64,000 nucleotides of DNA from Charina bottae (taxonomy: Eukaryota > Chordata > Lepidosauria > Squamata > Charinaidae): positions 85,350,298-85,414,297 of the forward strand of contig JALMGJ010000004.1 in NCBI GenBank assembly GCA_023362775.1, in the 5' to 3' direction. The notes beneath the pieces are model-generated. The model ran no database searches. It was given only the letters and a program-made list of their open reading frames with translations, and was not told the DNA's origin. A program made the translations under genes and the position numbers. Positions 59,074-64,000 of this stretch are shown piece after piece (the stretch's first letter is position 1; the number at the start of each line of letters is the position of its first letter).

Positions 59074-59255
59074 AACAACAACAACAACAACAACAACAAC
59101 TTTATCCCGCCTTTTTTAAGTACAACTCAAAGTGGAAAACATATCTAATACTCTTGCCTCCTATTTTTGCCACAACAACCCTGTGAGGTGGATTGGGCTG
59201 AGAGAAAATGACTAGCCCAAAGTCACCCAGTGGGCTTTCATGGCTGTACAAAAGC
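59074..59255 (-). repeat. tRNA-headed SINE fragment with (AAC)n
   Basis: Tail and body of the 5905-6141 family on minus; the head is missing. An (AAC)n array of about nine units abuts the tail. Confidence 0.75.
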
Positions 59256-60157
59256 ATAACTGCTAATTGACACAAATTATTGGATTTGTGCTACTGTTTC
59301 CTATTAATGAGCCACCACACCCCTTCCTATTAATCTGATTACCTCTCTCATAAGAAGAAAAGTGAGAAAATTATTGAGTAGCACACCAGTGCCCAAATTT
59401 CTGAAAGTGGAAAATACTTCAAAATTTTTATTTTTTTTGCAAGAGGAGTGTGCATAGCCAATTGCAAAACAGAAGTATATTGAATTTAAACATATTTTAC
59501 TCACTGTTCAGTCAAGATGAAAAGTAAAACCTGAATTATTTTCAATATTGGTTTGGGTCTGAGATGATTTTAAATCTACAATCTATTGTTACAAACAATT
59601 AAAGAGTACCATTGAGGTAGATATTAATTATTTGTAAGAAGTCTAGAATAACAAGCTAGAATGCCACATACTAACAAATCAGTGCTTAAGGGCTTTGAAG
59701 AATAGAAAGTATTTGTTTTTTTTATCTTCAGATGAAATCATTCAGTAAAATGTTGTCTCTTATGTTTACCGAAAACTCAGATAATGTTTTAACTTTTTAA
59801 AAGTGTTTGTTGTCAATCTCATAATACTGCAAATGTAAAATGGGTGGGAAGGCATTTACTCCTACGATATGGGCTTGTCTCATTGTGTTAATTTAATATC
59901 CATACATTTGTTTAAATGGTTGAAAATGGTTGGAAGAGCTGAAGGTACTTCTGAATTACATATCCCATGTTTGAAATTTATCATTACATGAAGAACTATG
60001 CCAACTATTTGCAAAATTTGGAGTGCTACAAAAAGATACCACTCTTCAATGTAATAAAAGCAGTGAGGCCACAAGATTACAACTTTGAATCAACAATGTC
60101 TGTTCAATTTGTCTATTAATTGGATCTCAATTGGTGTAATGACCAATATTATGACCA

Positions 60158-60408
60158 ATGAGCCAGTTTGGTCTAGTGGTTAAGGCAATGGGCTAGAAAC
60201 CAGGAGTCTGTGAGTTCTAGTCCTGTCTTAGGCATGAAAGCCGGCTGGGTGACCTGGGGCCAGTCACTCTCAGCCCAACTCACCTCACAGGGTTGCTGTT
60301 GTGGGGAAAATAGGAGGAGGAAGGAGTATTAGGTATGTTTGCCACCTTGAGTTATTTATAAAAATAATAAAGGCGGGATAGAAAACAAACAAACAAACAA
60401 ACAAATAA
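60158..60408 (+). repeat. tRNA-headed SINE (5905-6141 family), full length
   Basis: Head gagccagtttggtctagtgg to tail aaaggcgggatagaaaac, then an (AAAC)n run. In VGLL3 intron 2, 420 bp from exon 2. Confidence 0.85.
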
Positions 60409-60827
60409 ATATTATTCCATGTAGATCACACATGTTTAAAATTGGGCAAATAAGTGATTTTCTCTCTATGTGATATCTGTTTCTATTGCTTTCCTTTGTC
60501 TTTTGCATTTTTAATTATTCTTATTTTTTATTTTTCTATATATTAAAGGATAAAAGTAATAATAATTAAAACATTCCCAACTATTTATACATTCTGTTTA
60601 CAGCTATTTAGGCTGCATCCACAGCGGTACTTTTGCCAGCTAGCCAGATTTCTCTAGCTGCATCTCTCATGTGTTGGTTGTAGATATAGGTGTGTTTTTG
60701 TTTTGTTTAATATTATTTTTGTTCTTTAAATAATGGTAATATAGTTAACTGGAAGAAATCACAATATGTGTTTGTAAACATCTATGAAGAAAAAAATGTG
60801 CAATTCAGTTTTCCTTTTAAAACTTAC

Positions 60828-61083
60828 CTCTCCATAGTGGATTTAATTCTGTTTTGCTTTTTGACAGAATAGCCTCTGAACTGAAGTTGTTAGCTTGATT
60901 TAAAGCTCTTGAGAAGTGTTCATCCACTACTGAACCAATGTCTCCCTGAAAGTAAGTGAAAAGGACGCAGCGAGAATTAAGGTATTCCATTTCAGTAGGC
61001 TGATCTTTCTCATCTTCCTCTTGCTTATTAGAAAGTGTCATTTCCAGAGCTTCTTGCATCTTGCTGTATACAACGATCTTATT
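60828..61083 (-). CDS. VGLL3: VGLL3 internal coding exon with Tondu (TEAD-binding) domain
   Basis: This exon encodes 85 residues plus one base. VGLL3 is a nuclear co-factor without its own DNA-binding domain; it binds TEAD transcription factors through the Tondu motif. Here the motif lies at about exon residues 38-61, from RCVLFTYFQGDIG through the VVDEHFSRAL helix, and the V-x-x-H-F core is intact. An acidic stretch (QEEDEKDQ) precedes it, as in other VGLL3 proteins. The minus-strand acceptor is a pyrimidine run ending ttctctttag, directly before AAT at 61083. The donor is GAGAG|GTAAGTT at 60828/60827. The exon begins in phase 0 (NKIVVYSK) and ends after the first base of a codon, which the next exon completes with AG to give Glu. 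An ATG inside the exon (start of MQEALEMT) opens the longest ORF, but the family pattern shows that coding continues upstream. Identification rests on recognised VGLL3 sequence. Confidence 0.93.
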
Positions 61084-61740
61084 CTAAAGAGAAAAAAATG
61101 GGTAGACAAGAGAATAATACATGCTAATTACATATCATAAAAGCAAATGATCATTTAACCAATAAAAATGGATATGCATTATATATCTGTTATAAATGTA
61201 CCCCTGACCCACTCTATATAGTAGGAAATATGCGAATTAGCTAGTATCATGGCTTGTTAGTGTCCCCTTTATATCTCCCATCTGGCTATTTGCTTGTGCT
61301 AGAAAAAGGAAATAAAACAAGCCTTTCTGCATGTTCCAGAACTGGCTGGAAAATCTACTGTATCTCCTAACAGATATACATTTTTTTCTAAAGTCTCTTT
61401 CCCAGGATGAGCAATCATGGATAGTAGGTGATAGAGAATCAAGAGAAAATTAACCCCTTTCCTCAGTGAAAAAGGGGAAGAATTCAGATATGAAATATAG
61501 AAGCCATAGATTTTGATGAAAAAGAGAAGACTGCCAGCAATTTATTATTTCAATGTTAATCAGTTTTAAGATGCAAGGAAAGATTTAGAGCCTACTTTTA
61601 TGTACCATGTGTTGTAAACTATTTTAGCCTTATTGTTCAATTATACATATTCATCATTGCTTTTCTCATTATTTCTCTGGGTATTATTTGAGTCAGAGAC
61701 TTCACTGTACAAAGATACAGTAATACTGTATTTGAATTAA

Positions 61741-61968
61741 ACCCCAATTTGGTGTAGTTATTAAGGCATCAGGCAAGAAACCAGGAGACCATAAGTTCTA
61801 GTCCCACCTTAGGCACAAAGCCAGCCGGTGACCTTGGGCCAGCCACTTTCTCTCAGCCCTAGGAAGGAGGCAATGGCCAACCACTTCTGAAAAACCTTTC
61901 CAAGAATACTGCAGGGACTTGTCCAAGCAGTCTGAGAATTGGACACCATTGAATGGATTAAAAAAAAG
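61741..61968 (+). repeat. tRNA-headed SINE, second subfamily
   Basis: Head ccccaatttggtgtagttat, body ggcaatggccaaccacttct, tail tgaatggattaaaaaaaaga. In VGLL3 intron 1. Confidence 0.8.
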
Positions 61969-63670
61969 AATATTTTTTCAATCATAGCATAAGATGTTGC
62001 CAAAAATATAAAACAAATCTGTCTTTTCTCATTTAAGTATATGTTGTTGTCATTTTGTAAAAAAAAAATTACATGTACAAGATGATTAAAAATGAAGTGG
62101 TGGGTACAAAATAAATAATCTCTTTAAAAATGTAAAAAACAGAACAGGAAAATAATTAAAGACAAATGATCGATAAAAGCTTCTGAATAACCATTCTTAA
62201 TTATTTTTCTCTCAAATGAAACCCAACTGCCAAAATAATTAAGCATAAAGATCATGATTTTTGCACTGATAAATGATAGCACCTACAGTAGCTGATACTG
62301 GCTGATCTCAAAGGCCTAATTAGGCCCTGTTAGTATGTGGATGGGAATCTACCAGTAAATGCCTAGGCTGCATTTGATTGACAATTATCTATCTATGAGA
62401 GGTCAATAGCAAGCTACTTCTGTAGTGACTGTGAGGTCATCAGCTTGATTTGAAGGAGACATTACTACTGCTATATACAGTAATTTTCTGTTCATAAGAG
62501 TTTTGCCTTTTGTTTCTAAAGGTGTTGAGAAAACCAGTTAGCTCTTAAGATGTTGAAGACTTGTGTTCAAGTCAATCCTTTTCCATTGAAGCAATGTGTT
62601 TCTTTCAGCTGAACCTACTATACTGTACATAGACATTGTTGTATTGTTATGGTGAAAGGCTGGAAGAAAGTGCTGCATATCCCAACTTTAGCTCCTGGGG
62701 GAAAGATGAGAAATATGTAAATATGTGAATCTGGTTAATTAAGAGATAGGAAGAAAAACTAGAATAAAATCGGGATTTTGACTTCACAGCCCAATTTTAT
62801 TAAGGCATCGTGAAACTGGAAGTGGCTTTTTTTTCCCCTCAGACACAATAGATAATTTATAAAAGGTTAGCTTCAGAGTGAGCAGACACATAGTAAACTT
62901 ACATATGGTATTCTTGCATCCCATAACTGCAAAGAAATCAAGGATAACATTGACACTGTGTTGAATATTTCATATGGCAATGATGGTAGATTATAGGAAG
63001 GCAGTAAATTTTACTGCTGAGGAATATCATTGATGGAAGAGTATGGGGGGGGGGGGCAGGAGAAAGTCCTCCTCCCAAGAAGAGATAGAATTCTCAGGAC
63101 ACTGATGATATGCTCTAAGTTGATCATCATAGGGGTAGAAATACCAAATGAATGGTTATCAGTCAAAAAAATCTCCTGGTATCCTGAACAGTATCAATAG
63201 CATCCGTACTAAGTACTAAACTTGGGAATATACCAATGCACCTTTGATTTTGACCATATAAAACTAAGTGAGCATGGAAGGCCATGTTTCTGAGAGAATA
63301 AACAGTTATGGGACTGGAGTGAAGGGAAGGGCAAGAAATTATTTCCTTTATTTCTGCCTCTGCCATCAAGTCCAGAACTGGAGTTTGGCAGAAGGTACTC
63401 TATCTTGAAAATACTGTAGAGGACTCTAGAAATATTGGAGGAGCTGAAATAAGTACCATCAAAATCAGTATTGGAAGTCAGCCGCTTGAAATATGTGCCC
63501 TGTTCATATTTGATGGGCCAGTATGCTTCACTGCCTCTACAAACACTTTACTTAATTCCGAGTGTTGATTAGGCTACAGGTTTCACAAAGTCATCTTCTG
63601 CTGGTGCCACATTTAGTATACATTTGGGACAAAATGTCCCAATATTAACACAATGAGAAGTGGCAAAGAG

Positions 63671-63760
63671 ATTGGGTTATTTTATTTATTTATTTTATTG
63701 ATCAAATTTTGCCACCGCCCACCTCCCACCGAAAGAGGGACTTTGGGCGGTTATAATGGC
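63671..63760 (-). repeat. L2-type LINE tail
   Basis: The reverse complement reads accgcccaaagtccctcttt, a GGTGGG box and an AATAAAATAAATAAA tail. Confidence 0.65.
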
Positions 63761-64000
63761 TTTGGACTATATTGTCTTTACTTCATCAGCCACATCAACT
63801 GCCAGCTCCCCAAAAAGACATCTTTAAATGCAGTGAACCATTACTGCAGGTTTGTTTCATGAAAGTCTGATACTTAGTATATAAGAATCCATCACATGGT
63901 CAAGCAGATTAGACAATGTGAATGCCCTTCTGATAGTAACTTCTGTTACTTATTTGCCAGTTTCTAATAACCTTTTTCAAAAAAATAACCTTTTTCAATC

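Larger units (their letters stand above)
57665..60827 (-). other. VGLL3: VGLL3 intron 2
   Basis: 3163 bp, GT/AG ends on the minus strand. It holds a hAT MITE, an (AAC)n run, one SINE fragment (minus) and one full SINE (plus). Confidence 0.85.
61084..64000 (-). other. VGLL3: VGLL3 intron 1 (partial); first exon not present
   Basis: Upstream on the minus strand from the exon 2 acceptor. I searched by eye for the expected VGLL3 N-terminus (Tyr/Pro/Gln-rich, starting MSCAEVMYHP) and found no match, so the first exon and promoter should be beyond 64000. The stretch holds a SINE at 61741-61968, an L2-type LINE tail at 63671-63760 and a short G run near 63048. Otherwise I see no feature. Confidence 0.6.

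Overview
This is a 64 kb piece of AT-rich vertebrate nuclear DNA, most likely from a squamate reptile (snake or lizard). The evidence is many tRNA-headed SINEs of the Sauria type, BovB/RTE tails, L2, CR1, Penelope and R4-like LINE remnants, hAT and Tigger-like MITEs, a Ty3/gypsy chromodomain element and many simple repeats. I see no bacterial-style operons, and almost every short ORF in the window is chance or transposon debris.

The one host gene I can support is VGLL3 (vestigial-like 3, a TEAD co-factor) on the minus strand. Its coding exons lie at 61083-60828 (Tondu/TEAD-binding domain), 57664-57164 (Ser/Pro/His-rich C-terminal region) and 50406-50363 (a 14-residue terminal coding stretch ending in TGA). 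The reading phases join exactly and every splice site has GT/AG. The first exon (N-terminus) is not found and should lie beyond 64000. Intron 1 is at least 2.9 kb, intron 2 is 3163 bp and intron 3 is 6757 bp. The 3' UTR runs leftward from 50362; its end is uncertain. Positions 1 to about 48000 look like the gene-poor flank downstream of VGLL3.

Layout: 1-10 kb has a Penelope RT remnant, SINE and microsatellites. 10-17 kb has a Tigger-like MITE, four Sauria-type SINEs, a duplicated block, one arm of a long inverted duplication and a CR1 fragment. 17-28 kb is mostly featureless, with a hAT MITE and an R4-like LINE tail. 28.4-31.7 kb holds a deleted chromodomain LTR retrotransposon (28412-30848) and the second arm of the inverted duplication. 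32-43 kb has BovB, CR1 and L2 fragments. 43.4-46.5 kb is a nested composite: a poly(A) retroelement with a 13-bp target duplication, cut by a solo LTR (5-bp duplication) and by a 943-bp hAT element (8-bp duplication). 46.5-48.5 kb contains a SINE-associated templated insertion. 50-64 kb is VGLL3.

The most interesting signals are not protein genes. Two independent loci (13.9-16.05 kb and 46.69-47.18 kb) look like insertions copied from elsewhere in the same window, one of them in inverted orientation from about 15 kb away, with junctions typical of replication template switching. There are also hammerhead-ribozyme-like motifs in Penelope-type repeats (one inside a near-perfect 160-bp palindrome in VGLL3 intron 3), and a short non-autonomous retroelement that carries an unrecognised 107-residue ORF.
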